Positions 25,011 through 37,651 of a DNA stretch of 64,000 nucleotides are shown one piece after another (position 1 is the stretch's first letter; every line of letters starts with the position of its first letter). A model generated the notes under the pieces. The model was not told the origin of the DNA. It saw only the letters and a program-made list of their open reading frames with translations, and did no database searches. The translations under genes were made by a program, and so were the position numbers. The stretch is from the NCBI RefSeq assembly GCF_964204645.1, contig NC_134028.1, forward strand, positions 2,232,001-2,296,000, written 5' to 3'. The stretch comes from Tubulanus polymorphus (lineage: Eukaryota; Nemertea; Palaeonemertea; Tubulaniformes; Tubulanidae).

Positions 25011-26162
25011 TGACGTTTTTCATTTTACGTAACCACCTTTGCTTTCTTTCTGTCAGCAAATCAAGATCCCCCAAAACCCGACACCATGGGAGGTCCTCGA
25101 CTTGTTGGAATAGAAGAAGTTGAGTTATCCCGTTGGTCTGAAGATAGCCAAGCGCGCAGCGTGTTTACGTTATTGTTTATGTATGGTGGCGCTATTTCCT
25201 AATAACGCTCGTAATACAGCGGCTCATAGCGCGTCCATTGCAAATCAGATTGGAGAAAACCTGAAACATGCACAGCTCAGTAGCTTTGCTTGCTAAAGGG
25301 AGGCATGCTTAGAATCGTGATCGGCCCAAGTGGATGAAGGCGGCGTTTACAGAAATGTGGCGGAGGCCATTCTTCCACACTGACGGAGTCGGAGTCTGCA
25401 GATCGGTATTCCCGATAGGCCCGCCCAGCCTAGCCGTCTGGGGTAGTGCAACTTCACGAAAGCGCTGTGGCCTAAATAAAACATCCGCAGGGAGTCCAAG
25501 TGGCGAAGTGTTTTTGGGCCTCTCAGAAAACATCGCTAGGACCGAGGCGAAGTGCCCACTTTTTAACCCATTTAAAATTTTCCTGGGCTCCTTAATGGAC
25601 CTGGTCTCCTAATAATATACATTGGCAGATAATTCATCATCCTAAGAAAATGCTGATAGACCGGATGTTTAATGCCGAGGTTGTCTGCAGATTAAATTCG
25701 AAATTGAATCTATCATCCCAATGAACACGCGTAGGCCTACGGACACGGTTACACGTGCAATGACCAAGGGGTAGACCCCAGAAACTACAGATCTGCAGTA
25801 GCACGTGGTTTGTTAGAAACATGGACAGATACAATTTGCACATGTTTCTGGTCAACCAGCCATGGGAATCACGTGACCTAATTTAAATAATAAAACGCTT
25901 GGCGCATGCGTACAGACATAGTATTGCGAACGGACGCCATATTAAATTGTCGAAATTTATGGACCCCAGAAAATGTGACAGGATTATTCGTAGAATAAGC
26001 GCCGAATCGTGTATGTATATGCATCGATATAACGCCGTTAGACGACATACATCCATTGTGTGGCGCACGTAAAGTTTCCAGGTCGCGGCGACCTCGCACG
26101 CCGGCTAAATCCTCCGTTTGTTGACGTAAAGGTTCCGCCACAAGAGGACTCTACCATCGCTC
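25011..26162. other. Intergenic block with GC-rich segment, then ATF7IP promoter region
   Basis: Between PIGQ and ATF7IP. About 25240-25620 is more GC-rich than its surroundings and has open frames on both strands, but no recognised domain, splice pattern or RNA gene. The last few hundred bases before 26163 must hold the ATF7IP promoter and 5' UTR. No TATA box is evident. Confidence 0.35.
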
Positions 26163-29100
26163 ATGTCGCGTAAGTTGTTTTCCATAATTCTCTGTTATTT
26201 TAGAGTAATAAAATAATGACTGTATTTAATGCTAACCATATTGTGTTATCCAACATGATTACACGTTTGTGACTGTTTTAGTGTTATGAGACGGCCCCTT
26301 TCATAGGGACTCTGGCGGATTCTCGAAAACGGGAAATGGTGCATGCTGGGATTGATTAAAAACAACTTAAATCAACTTTATTTATTAATTATGCACAACA
26401 GCCAATAATAAACCTGAAATTTTTTTTCATTCATTCTGGTTTATAGGCCTAAATGATTGTTATAAAATTGAAAATATAGTCTATTAGCAGAGTACTGGTA
26501 GGCCTATTGTAGGCCTACAGCTATCTATTGATTACAACTCTCAGAAATCTCACAACTCGCATTACTCGCGGTACTGCTTCATTGTACTGACTGTACGTGT
26601 TTCATTCATTCCCTTGGTTTCAGATTTTTTAATGGCAAATCATTAAATGACCGCAATGTTATCAACAATGTAATACATTATTTTGTCAACCCCCTACTGC
26701 TGCCATCTATTGACATAAAATGTTTGTCTAATGTAATAAAGCCTACTCCTTTTAAAAATTACTAACTCATTTTCAAATAGGGATCAATAATTTATTGTGT
26801 AGCTATCATAAGCTTACCAGAAACTCACCGATCTAGCATGCACGATGAAACCAGATCAACTTATCATGTGCTCTAAAGCTGATGGACAGGCTCAATGCTT
26901 TTTGAAATAGATTTGTGTACTGTGCACAAAAAAATAGAAATTTTATTTTAGGATTATATATCACTTGTGTTTTGTTCTTCGTTCAGTTGGATCACACGCA
27001 CGTTGTTTGCAGTATTTGATGAAATCTTATCATTTAAAGCCTCATGCCTAACATGATTTATGCAATTTGTTTATTATCCAAGTTTTATGCTGATTATATT
27101 TTATCAATGAATCACAGTTAATATTTCAACAAATTAGAAAGGCTTATAGTGAGCTGGTCTACGTTCTATAAACTGGATTCCCATTTCCCATCAGGTTCTC
27201 ACGTCAATGCTCTACACCACTACAGTGTGCGCATGAACACCACCACAGTGTACGAAGTATAGGTACTTCATTGTAATCAACACGCCATTAGCAATATCAA
27301 TTTACCGGTACGAGAAATTGGACATTTTTGAATTAGCTTGGATCGAAATTAAACACGTCTTACCATTATTGGGGAGGCTCTCTCAGTTTCCTACCCGATG
27401 TCCAATCCACTCAACTAACCACTTTCAATTTGGATCAGTTCTTCGATTGAATCATAAATTTCATGCTACAGTACAATAATGTAGCACCGAAGTGAAACGC
27501 CTGTATTTTTAGCTAATTTTGTTTGATTGTCAACTTCTTCATCTACTGATCAGAAAATCATTTTTTCAACCTTGGTTTACCTATAAATGAATATAGGTCA
27601 TATGTGACAACACTCTGACACTGCTTAAATATGATCTTAATTCCTAATACTAGATTCAAGGAGTAAATCAAAAAGTGAATGATGCTTTGCAAAAGATGGA
27701 CAGCCATTTATTTTCAACAGTATTTGATTGGAATTTAGGCATCACCACCATTACCACCACCACCACTATCTCCCATAATGTTGAAATGTTCAATTAATTC
27801 CTCATCTTAAACATGCTGATTGTAGGGTGAGTGAGCGCCATAGTAAATGTAGGGGTTTTCGATGAACATCGCTTAACATTTATTTTTCAAAAATATTTGA
27901 AGGCTTAGCCTCCAAGCTATAGCCGTCATAAGCATAGATAGTAGATTTTGAGGTGGTCCCTCGAGTTGTATGTACGCAGAGCACTGACTGTCAGACAGTT
28001 CATGGATTGGTTCTGTTGGTCATGTGACATTGTGTTGCCTGGGATACGAGATTACAGGAGTGTTGCACTATTGGCAGCTTGCCCATGATTATTTAGTGGG
28101 GTGGGTTTATCATGCACTGACTGATAGGGGGAGCTGTGCGCATAATTCCCAAAGCACCAGATGTTTTGGTTAAAAAAATAACCGATTCAGCCCCCCACTT
28201 GGCCCCGGTGGTTGATGGGCACCGATGTAATGGGCTTGCAATTAAGGATCTCATTTGAGTGTCCAATGATATAAAAAAGATGAAACCATATCTTCCAACC
28301 AGGAACTGAAATTGCTAGGTGAAAAACTATAAATGTCTAAGCTTCTACTTTGTTCAGTAAAATTTACAAATACAATGTATTCAACTCTATATTGCCATGT
28401 TTAAAAATCGCTTCAATATTGGGTACAAAATGTTCAAGAATTAAATTACTCGTTTTGGCAGAATAATTTTGATAATTTTTTGGATTGATCAATGATTATG
28501 CTTTGCCGCAAATCACAATGGCTTCCTTTCTTCGGATTAACCCTTTTGCTATACACGAGAATATTGCTCTCGTTATCTAGGTTAGTTGTATTATAATAAC
28601 CTGAACGTCATAAGCTGCATTATACAGCTATTGACTTGAGAATGATTTGCATATATATCCAGTGGTGGTCGGCGTGGTAGCAACACTGCCATCTATTGGA
28701 TTTATAAAACAACCGTTGCTGTTGATGATTACTGCCATCTATTTGCATGTATCTAACTACTGATAGCTTTGAGAGGAACTTTTCATATTTTGTTCCTAAA
28801 GACAGGTTACTGCACAACCCTGTATGGACAGTGAAATATGTAATCATTGAGAATGTACTTCATTGCATTACCAGTAAAACCATTTCCTACCTCGACAATA
28901 TTAGATAAGATAGTCAGATATAAACATGGAGGATACTTTTTCAATCGAATAAAATGTTTTTCATGGTAAACTTGGTCTAGTAGAAGTTTATGATAAAAAC
29001 AGTGTGTCCAAATCAATCCAAGCAATTAATTCATTAGCACTACCACTTCTGCAATGTTGATAATGGAAATTACATAATGCAAGCAAAATTTGAATGAAAT

Positions 29101-32100
29101 TTAGGGATTTATTATTGGAGAATTGGTATCCACCGTATGCTTTGTATGTTGTAGGTAGTGATACCGAGATGCCTATTACTACTGACGTTGGTGGAGTTCA
29201 CATTCAGTTTGCAAAAGGTAGAGATAAATCAGCAGCAGCTTGCAGCACGCCATGCATTCATTGAGTGAATAGTGTCATATTCCTCTGGGTTAAACGTGCT
29301 AGCTTCTTCATAATGAACGTAATAGGATTTTATATTTACTGACCAGGGAAGATAGCCTTTCATGATGGCTATCTTCATACTTAAACCTAGTTGAGATTAT
29401 TTTAGAAACTAAAAAGAGAGAACATATAGCCCACTAGTCATGCTATTCATTCCATTCTCTAGCTATTTTGGTATATTGTTAGTATCACAAGTCTCCACCA
29501 GCCGGCAGCACATTCTAATTGTGTACAGGTTTGCACGAGAACTTCCCAATAGAATATCTAAAGCCTGGAAAAGGTTCCTAGAGGAAGACTAGAATTTCTA
29601 TCTATATTCTTTTATTATTGAAATTTTGATAACCATTCAATATCTTGCATGTGTCTTTATGAAAAGAATTGTTTAAATGCTCGGATATGAATAGTAACAC
29701 TTGGTAAAATATCTTATTTCAAAATTAATTTGAAGCGATCATTTTGCTGCTGAAAGTGATATTTCAATGAATTAGTAGAAAGTAATTTCCATAATATTTC
29801 AGATGAGAAAATTTCATCAGAAGAAACAGAGCAGACATTGAATAAGATGGGACCTAATGATCCGAGTTCAGCTATTATCAATGGGGATATTATTGAGTCA
29901 AATGGCACCGGTGATGCCACTGACAACGTTATCAAGGGAAAGGACTTACAAATTATGACAAAGTTAACAAATGGATGTTCAGAAGGATCGTTTGAATCAG
30001 TTGGTGCAGTGAATTGTCTAAGTGAAAATACGGAACATAAAGTGAATGGTTTAGATGATGGCGGTAAAACCAGTGAAGATGTTTTGGCTACAGGTGAATC
30101 AGTGGCTGTTAAGGCAAGTTCGATAGAAACCGTTCCTCACAGTCCTAATACGCAAGATGAAGAAATTGATGAATTGTTGTTGTTGTGTGAAAATAGCATC
30201 ACGGAAACTGGAATAACCGTCAGCCCATCGGAGGATAAAGTCTTAGACAGCGGCGATGAAGAAATGGCTGCAGATTCCCCGAAAATGTCTAAATCGAAAA
30301 GTGATCATGAAAATGATCAGAAAATTGATGTGGATCTAGAAAATGAAGAGAACCTGGCTGATAAGGATGGCGATGTTACTCAGAATGATGAGGTAATGGG
30401 CGCCGATGATGAGGTTATGAATGGAAACGATACCGATCGAATCATCGAAAAAACGTCTGAATCGAAACTGTTGCAAATAGAATCAAAATTCGAAGCATCC
30501 GGAAAATTGACGGAAAGCTGCGCGAACAATGGATTATCGGAGTCAAATAAAATGACTCATTGCACTGATGATTCAATGAATGATGGCGATGAAAATGTAA
30601 ATACAGATCTTCCTGGTTCAGTTAACGACAAAGGCGTTGATAATATTCAATTGTCGGACTCAATCGAGAATAACCGCGATGTTGTTGAAGCAGGTAATTC
30701 CGATACGAAAATAGATGCTGATGATGCGAGTGTCGTTGGCGTCGACGATTCACAGAAATCGCCCGACGAAATTTACGAACGAACGATCGGCGACGAAATC
30801 AACGCGATCGTGAACGGATCGAAAGATGAAAATGCATCGCTGAATAATCCCGGTGAGCAGGATGTGTTAGAGGTCGAGATCGACGCCGAAAGCGAGTATA
30901 ACATCATCGAATTCGATGATACGAAATTGGACTGCGACTCGGTGGATGAAAACGTATTGAAAAGCCCGCCGCAATCGTCGGACGATACCGAATCGTCCTT
31001 TCCGAAGTCGACGAAAGTTACGGAAGATGAAAACCTGATTCTGGACGAAGGAGATGACGAAAACAGTGCCATGTTTTCTTCGAAGGACTCTTCGTTGTCG
31101 TCTAGTTGTAAAAGTAAATCATCGTCGGGCGCTCTGCAAATCGGTAAAAGTTTTCGCGACTCGTTCAAATGCGTCGTGGAAAACGCGCTCAACCATCTGT
31201 CGCAATCATCCGGCGACGATTCGCAAGTTGAAAAACTCGCGCCGGATAAAGCGTCGAATGAACCGGTCGTATCGGATGTACGGGTTGCATCAACGACGAC
31301 GACGGCAACTTCTAGAAATTCAGGAAATTTGTTCGAAAATATGTCGTCCGCTCTGGTGACGTCTGCCGAGCATTCGGTAGTGAAGGAGGATGTAGTTGAA
31401 GATACGGTGGATGCTGCTGATAATAAAAACGAAGATGAGTCAATCATAGAATTGAATCAGTCGGAAACATTGAGCACTAGTAAAACGGATAACAGCATTC
31501 TGATATTAGAAAATAGTGATGAAGAGGAAGTTAAAGGTAAGAATCTCGCTTTTTTTGTCAGTTGATTCGGTTTTTGAAAACTTCATGACGTTTTTTCTTC
31601 ATTCATTACTTCAGACGATACTGGCAATAAAGAAGTAGGTGATGATGAAAACATTGGAACCAACAAAGATTGTAACCAGATAACCGATGCTAGTCAAAGC
31701 GATGCTGTACGCAAACGAGTTGCATCACCCGAGGCGAATGAACCCGAGGCTAAACGTATGAAAGTCCCTCCGCCTGACGTGAACGATGCAAATTCTCAAC
31801 CAATGTCGGATTTCAGTTCAAGTACGGAATCCGTACCTGTTTCCGATGGCTACGAAGCTATGGACACGTCAACGGGAACTTCCGTATCTAATGATGCTCG
31901 GACAAATAATGGAACGGACAGCGGAGATAAACCACAAAATAAAAAGGTAGTTTTAGATATCGGCTTCTACATGCGTTCAATGGATAATAAATCATGTCTG
32001 CATTAGGTCAAGATCTGGATTAAACAAATTCAAATGTTTCTTATTCTTGCATATTTGTAGGACTTCGAAGCATTCATGCAAGCTAAATTCAGTTTGTACC

Positions 32101-35100
32101 TTACGAAACAAATGGAGAAAATAATTGCACCTTTGCGAAAACGTGTGCAAGAGTTGAAAGTGAGCAACGAAGCTTGGAAAGCTACAGCGATTGAACTGCG
32201 CAAGAAAGTAGAAGAGGCCGAGGTGTTGATAAATCAAAACGAACTACAATCAAAGACCAATCGTAGGGTTAGTGTCGTTAGTATTCTGTGTTTATGATGA
32301 ATGGTCGTGTTAGAAGTAAATCAGTATTTGCTATATTTGTTTATGTCATCATTGTAGGTTTCTACTCGTAGTATAGGCCTCCAGGTCGACAATTCAAAGG
32401 TAGATAACGAGAAAAATTATCTGTTACAATCAATGAAGATTACTGATTCTTCATATTTGCTGATTCGATAATTATTTCAGGTGGCTAAAATGCAACAAGC
32501 CGCGTTCGCCGCGTCGACCGTCATCGGTCACAATCGACCAGTTACTCCGCGTAAATCTCCACCAACGACCACGATACCGATCAGACCTAATCTTATGCCA
32601 GCGAATACGACTCTGACCACATCATCCAATACGATGTCTCAGTTAGTTCGTCAAATGCAGGTAAAAAAAACTGAACAGAAAAGAATTATTTGAATGTACC
32701 CGATATGAACAATTCTGTACATTCGATAGCATTTAGTTTTATCCTTCCTTACCAGTATTTATTGCATAAAGTATGTGTAAATCCATTACTGACTTTCTCG
32801 ATGAATTTGACTGCATAAGACTCTGTAAAACGTAAGACAACAGGGCAAATTTAGGGACATTGAGTTTGCCCTTTTCATCAAGACAAAGATCGTTAAAACC
32901 TGCCCTTGTTTATCTGAACAATTCCTTATTCATTTCTTCTAGACCTTGGCCTTCCAATTTTCCTAAAATCGACCCTGAGGTCTGTTAGAAATAGGTATTC
33001 ATTTGCTTGTATGGGGCTTGAATTCAAGCTTCTCTAATAGAAATATCTGATGCGATGATTACTACATGCTTTCTATCAATTTCTTTTTATAGTTCGTTCC
33101 ATCGCCTGCGACTCCGCCTTCCGTCACTAACTTCGCTAAACAGAATCAGCACCAGATTATAAAACCTGCTGGTAAGGCGATGATGCCAGCGACTCTTCCA
33201 GCAGTAATAACCTCAACTGGTCAACGCGTAGTCAATGCCAACGTAGTCAATTCAACAATTGCGCAACAAATCAATGTAGCGACGAGCGGTACTATAATGA
33301 CGACGAATCCGCGCGACGTGCAACTGTTTCCGAATTCAATCACCGTACCGGTTTCTGCGGTCAGACAAAACGGGCCGAGATTTACGTCGGGTGTCATCGG
33401 TCAACCTCGACTAGCCGTACCGGCTCCGACGACGCTGACAACCACAACGCGACCGCCTTCATTACAGGTAATCGATTTAACCGGCGACGATTCGCTGAAA
33501 AAGAAACCGACCGGCAGCGTGAATATCGTACGAGGTCCCGCTCCGCCGCAGCTAGTCACCGGAAACATTCAGGGCGTGATGCAACAAGTTCGGCCGCTTC
33601 AGCAGTTACCGGCGGGTACGGGAATACTGGTGAATAATCAAGGACAAGCCGTGTATCTGAGACAGAACTCAGCGGTGCCGAACACGACGCCGACGATCAT
33701 CTATCAAGCCCCAGCTGTTAGCACGTCGTCGCGTCCTCCGATTGTAACTCTACTCCAGCAGCCTCCGGCCGGTAGTAACGTACGATCAACGATAGTTCAG
33801 GTTCCAGCGTCTTCACCACTACTACAACAAGCTAGCTTCCCTCAAACTGCTAATGTGGTATGTTGCATATTATCAATGTTAAAGATGAGATTTTTGAAAT
33901 TGATAACCAGTGCTGTCCAATTGAGTGCTGTCGGTAAGAGGAAAATCTTGCCGACAATCACTCCTTGTCAGTCGAAATAGCTTCTGGGTCCTGTGGGTGA
34001 TCATTATAATCATTTGTTACCTGTTCAAACTTTTGCTTTACCTATGTAATCATATTATTTGCGCAGAGTTTCTTGAGTTAGATTATTTAGAACAGGCTGT
34101 ATGCCATAATGTTACTTCCAATACATCTTTTTGTTGAATGTCACTTGTTAGTCAGGATGTTTAGTACACAGAATTCATGTAATGTACGGGTTCATATATT
34201 ATTTTCAGATGAAGTCTCCGGCTGTGATGCCTCGGCAACAAATTACACCGGCATTACCAGCGGCACCTAAACAAACAGCAGTTCAACTTCCTTCATCATC
34301 ATCAATCACTGTCGTACGTATCACACCTTCATATCCATCCGAGTCTAGATGCTATGTTCAAATAAATGCCTCTTTCTATAACCATCGATGAAACAATGCC
34401 TTGTTCGATGTCCATTGAGTTACTTACCGTTCCTATTCACAACGAGCATTACAATGTTGCGTGTGGCTTTTCACTTTCTCGTTGAATTTCAGACACCACC
34501 ACCTCCTAAACCAGTCACAGTTCAGACTAATACGACAAAACCGACCCCGATAGCGGTTGAACATCCAGCTCCTTTACCGCTGCAACCGCAATCTACATTA
34601 AAAAATGGAAAATCTGTGCCTCCAAAACCTGGTCTGAAAATATCCAGAGTTACCCAAGGTAAAATCCAGATAATATTTTGTATGCTGCTAAATGATTCTA
34701 ATAGTGATTTTCATCCGATAAATGTGATTCATTTCAATGTATTACAGGAATAGTTTTATCATGGAACATGCAAGTGTCATTGAATCACGAAGAGATCTCT
34801 CGTTATCAGCTGTACGCCTATCAGGAGAGTTCAGCGCCGCCTAGTACTTCATTGTGGAAACGAGTAAGTGGAATATTGAGGAAACGGAGTCAGTTTTGAT
34901 TAAGTTCTATGAATATAAACTGATTTCAATCTAAAACTGTGGAACTAGATGTTTAGGTTCACTCGACCCTTTCAGTGCATCTTGTAAAATTGGTGGACTT
35001 CACTAGTGCATCTTTAAGAATTGATTTTGAGTTTGTTTTACCCTAAGTGTCCATCAAATACTGCATCAAATGAAGTCAAATATGTCATGGAATATATTTC

Positions 35101-35291
35101 ATCGAATAGTGAATGTATTTCAGGTTGGAGATGTGAAGGCGTTACCGCTTCCGATGGCGTGTACTTTAACGCAGTTCCAAGAAGGAAATCGTTATCATTT
35201 CGCCGTACGGGCGATTGACTCTAAAAATCGTGTTGGACCATTCAGCGATCCATCCAGTATTCATCTACAGCCATCAACGTCATCTTCATAA
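26163..35291 (+). CDS. ATF7IP: ATF7IP (MCAF1), SETDB1 cofactor with C-terminal FnIII domain
   Basis: ATF7IP holds SETDB1 in the nucleus and supports H3K9 trimethylation and silencing. Exons 26163-26169, 29155-29217, 29803-31536, 31615-31946, 32061-32267, 32481-32660, 33093-33857, 34209-34313, 34493-34658, 34748-34863 and 35124-35291 join in frame to 1280 residues (human 1270). A long acidic, Ser-rich region (about 24-712) contains the possible SUMO-interacting stretch [11 protein letters not shown] near its end. A Lys/Arg coiled coil follows (about 713-781, starting [11 protein letters not shown]), in the place of the SETDB1-binding segment. A Thr/Pro/Gln-rich region carries the SUMO-interacting motif VIDLT at 967-971. 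The C-terminal fibronectin III domain (about 1175-1275) includes LKISRV, GIVLSWN and [18 protein letters not shown], nearly identical to human. The first coding exon is only 7 bp (Met, Ser and one base). The ATG inside exon 2 is the fallback start. Confidence 0.95.
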
Positions 35292-35422
35292 CGAACAATC
35301 TACTCAAGCTTACTAATTTCATGACAACAAATGCGGCCAACAACGAAAAAAACAATCCGAGACGAAATGAAAAACCTGTTCGTGTAAACCTTAATTTATG
35401 AATTACCGTGCTGTATATATAA

Positions 35423-35425
<3 letters not shown>

Positions 35426-35487
<62 letters not shown>
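35426..35487. repeat. (TA)n microsatellite in the ATF7IP 3' UTR
   Basis: About 60 bp of alternating T and A, starting some 135 bp past the stop and before the poly(A) signal at 35551. Confidence 0.9.
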
Positions 35488-35489
<2 letters not shown>

Positions 35490-35550
35490 AAATGATTCCG
35501 AAGCATTTAACGATATTTTCAATTCAATATATTTCCTTAGAAAGCCAGTA

Positions 35551-35556
35551 AATAAA
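35551..35556 (+). terminator. ATF7IP poly(A) signal
   Basis: AATAAA 260 bp downstream of the stop. Further A/T-rich sequence follows and other signals could be used. Confidence 0.5.
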
Positions 35557-36954
35557 CATTCCAGAATGTACGGTTAAATCTTTATCAATCGGGCTTTGGT
35601 AATTACCGGGTAAAGGATAGTTTAGTCTGCATACCGGGTAAGGGTTATCCTATGACCTATGAACAGTAAAGTGAAAGAAAAGTGAATTTTGTAATTTATT
35701 CGCCAAGATGTTAAATAGATATAGATATATACATATGTAAATACATTGTATTTCAGTAAATTGAATTAGTAACTATTTGCAAATTTCTGACTATGGAATG
35801 GTTTGTGTAAATAATACCTTTTTGCGAAGCGAAACTTTTGTTATTCCAGATTATTTGGGACCGGTTTTCAGTTTAAAAGTCCAGATTAAATGTCCTGATT
35901 TTATGTAGAGAGAGACCACAAATCTTTTTGCAAAAGAGAATACTCTCATCGTATTGCTATCTGAAAATGCTATAATACCAGTTACTACATCTTGAGAAAA
36001 AATTATATGATTTATTTTCGTTTTAACAGAGAAAAAGTTAGTTTGCATCTTTCTACTTAAAAATGATGACTGGAAATGTTTCGGACGCTGTGTATACAAT
36101 TTATCCAGAAAACTACAGTAAAATATATATATATATATATAAATGTGTTTATAGAAATTTATTAATAAAACGAATTCAGATTTTTATATGTGTAAAGATA
36201 CATGGATATTCGTTCTGATTTTCTCTGGAAGCTTATAATCTTTTCGGTCCGTGGGAGATTTTCTCTTTGAAAGCACGATTTCAATTTCATATTTTATCTG
36301 CTGTAGGGCCCTATTAGTGACACTGGTCGCTTAATGAAGCCGGGAGCGTTTGGTCTCGTATTTCTGGGATGGCGGGGCCGGTTGCTTAGTGATGGCTTAG
36401 ACTTAAGACCAGTCTAATACCAACTTAGTTCTATAGCCAATCTAACAACTTAAGATTTAAGACCACCTTTGGACTTAAAAGTCATGACTGTGCAACAGCT
36501 CGAGTGAAGTATAGATGAGTTATATCAGCGAACAACGAAATGTTGCGGCTATTTCCAAACTATAGAATATAAACCATGGACGTATAAATCCTAGTTTATG
36601 GTAAAACATATCGCGGCAGTTTACTGCGTACTGGTTTCAGTGGCAGTTTTTTCAGCTAACCGCAGTCACAACCTGACTGTCAAGTGCTGCCCCTATATTT
36701 ATCGATAGCGGTGAACTTGTAAACTAACTTGATTGGGCATTAATTGGACTGTGGCAAGCGAGCAATAAGTTAGTTCACATATTCACCGCCAACGTTGTGT
36801 ATAGGGGCAGCACATGACTGTGATAAAATTCACATGTTGCGCGGCGTTTGTGAGTCGTAAATAGGCCAACGAAAAAATTAACACTGGTATTTCAAAAAAT
36901 ATAGTGAAGGAAATTACGGCAGTTTTTATTCAGTAGTGTTTCAAGAATTGCTGA

Positions 36955-37215
36955 ATTTCTTTAAAGGTGAATCCCGGCACTCAGCGGCCCGAGAGAGCGG
37001 TCCGATCTTGAAAGACCGGCTGCCGCGGGTCCGCCGCCAAGTGCAGCGGAGGAAGTCGATCCGAACCCCGGTTGACAAATGCACCCACCGGCCCGGCTCG
37101 TGTGGGCTCTCGTAAGGGTCCATAGGGAGCAAGTCCCCTCTAAATATGCCCAGCCACCCGTCACTCGTCAAGAAGCGTCGGTCGCACTGACTCGACGGAA
37201 GCCGAGGCATTTTAT
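36955..37215. other. GC-rich island, nature unknown
   Basis: About 260 bp of much higher GC content than either side, in the space before the two-pass membrane protein gene. The minus strand has an 89-codon open frame (36941-37210), and the words gtggctgggc and ggttcggatc, faintly like polymerase III boxes, lie about 100 bp apart. No known rRNA, tRNA or protein domain is recognised. It may be a SINE head, a promoter CpG island or a transferred fragment. Confidence 0.3.
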
Positions 37216-37651
37216 ACAGTACTAACGGCGTGAGCCGTGAATGCGCGCAGTACTGGTGTAATAGTACGGGCGGTCGTTATAGCACTTGATATTGTTTTGA
37301 GTGTAGATTCCTCGTCTATTGATTTCCCTTATCAGTATTGGCCCGGCATGTACATTCTAGGACAGCTTTATGCGCGTTCACGTTATTAATATGCCTTTGC
37401 ATATAATACCAGTCTGATATACAGCGGAGAGAGGGGTGTGTTTATCGCAAATCTAGTGAATTTAATGCGGGGTATAACTAACACCCATGTGGAATAAAAA
37501 GGATCATATTTTTTCACATTATCAATAAAACTTATGACTCAACAATTAAGTTCGACTTGATATCGGAGAATCTGGAGTTATATAAAAATATATCATTGAG
37601 TAATTTTCAACGCGAGTGTGCTCAATTCAGTCGAAATATTCTTGGATAAGA

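Noticed and set aside
31054-31359. 101-codon plus-strand frame rich in Arg
   Set aside because: Shifted-frame shadow of the ATF7IP acidic exon.
30773-31447. 224-codon minus-strand frame
   Set aside because: Antisense shadow of the acidic exon of ATF7IP, which is supported by splicing and homology.
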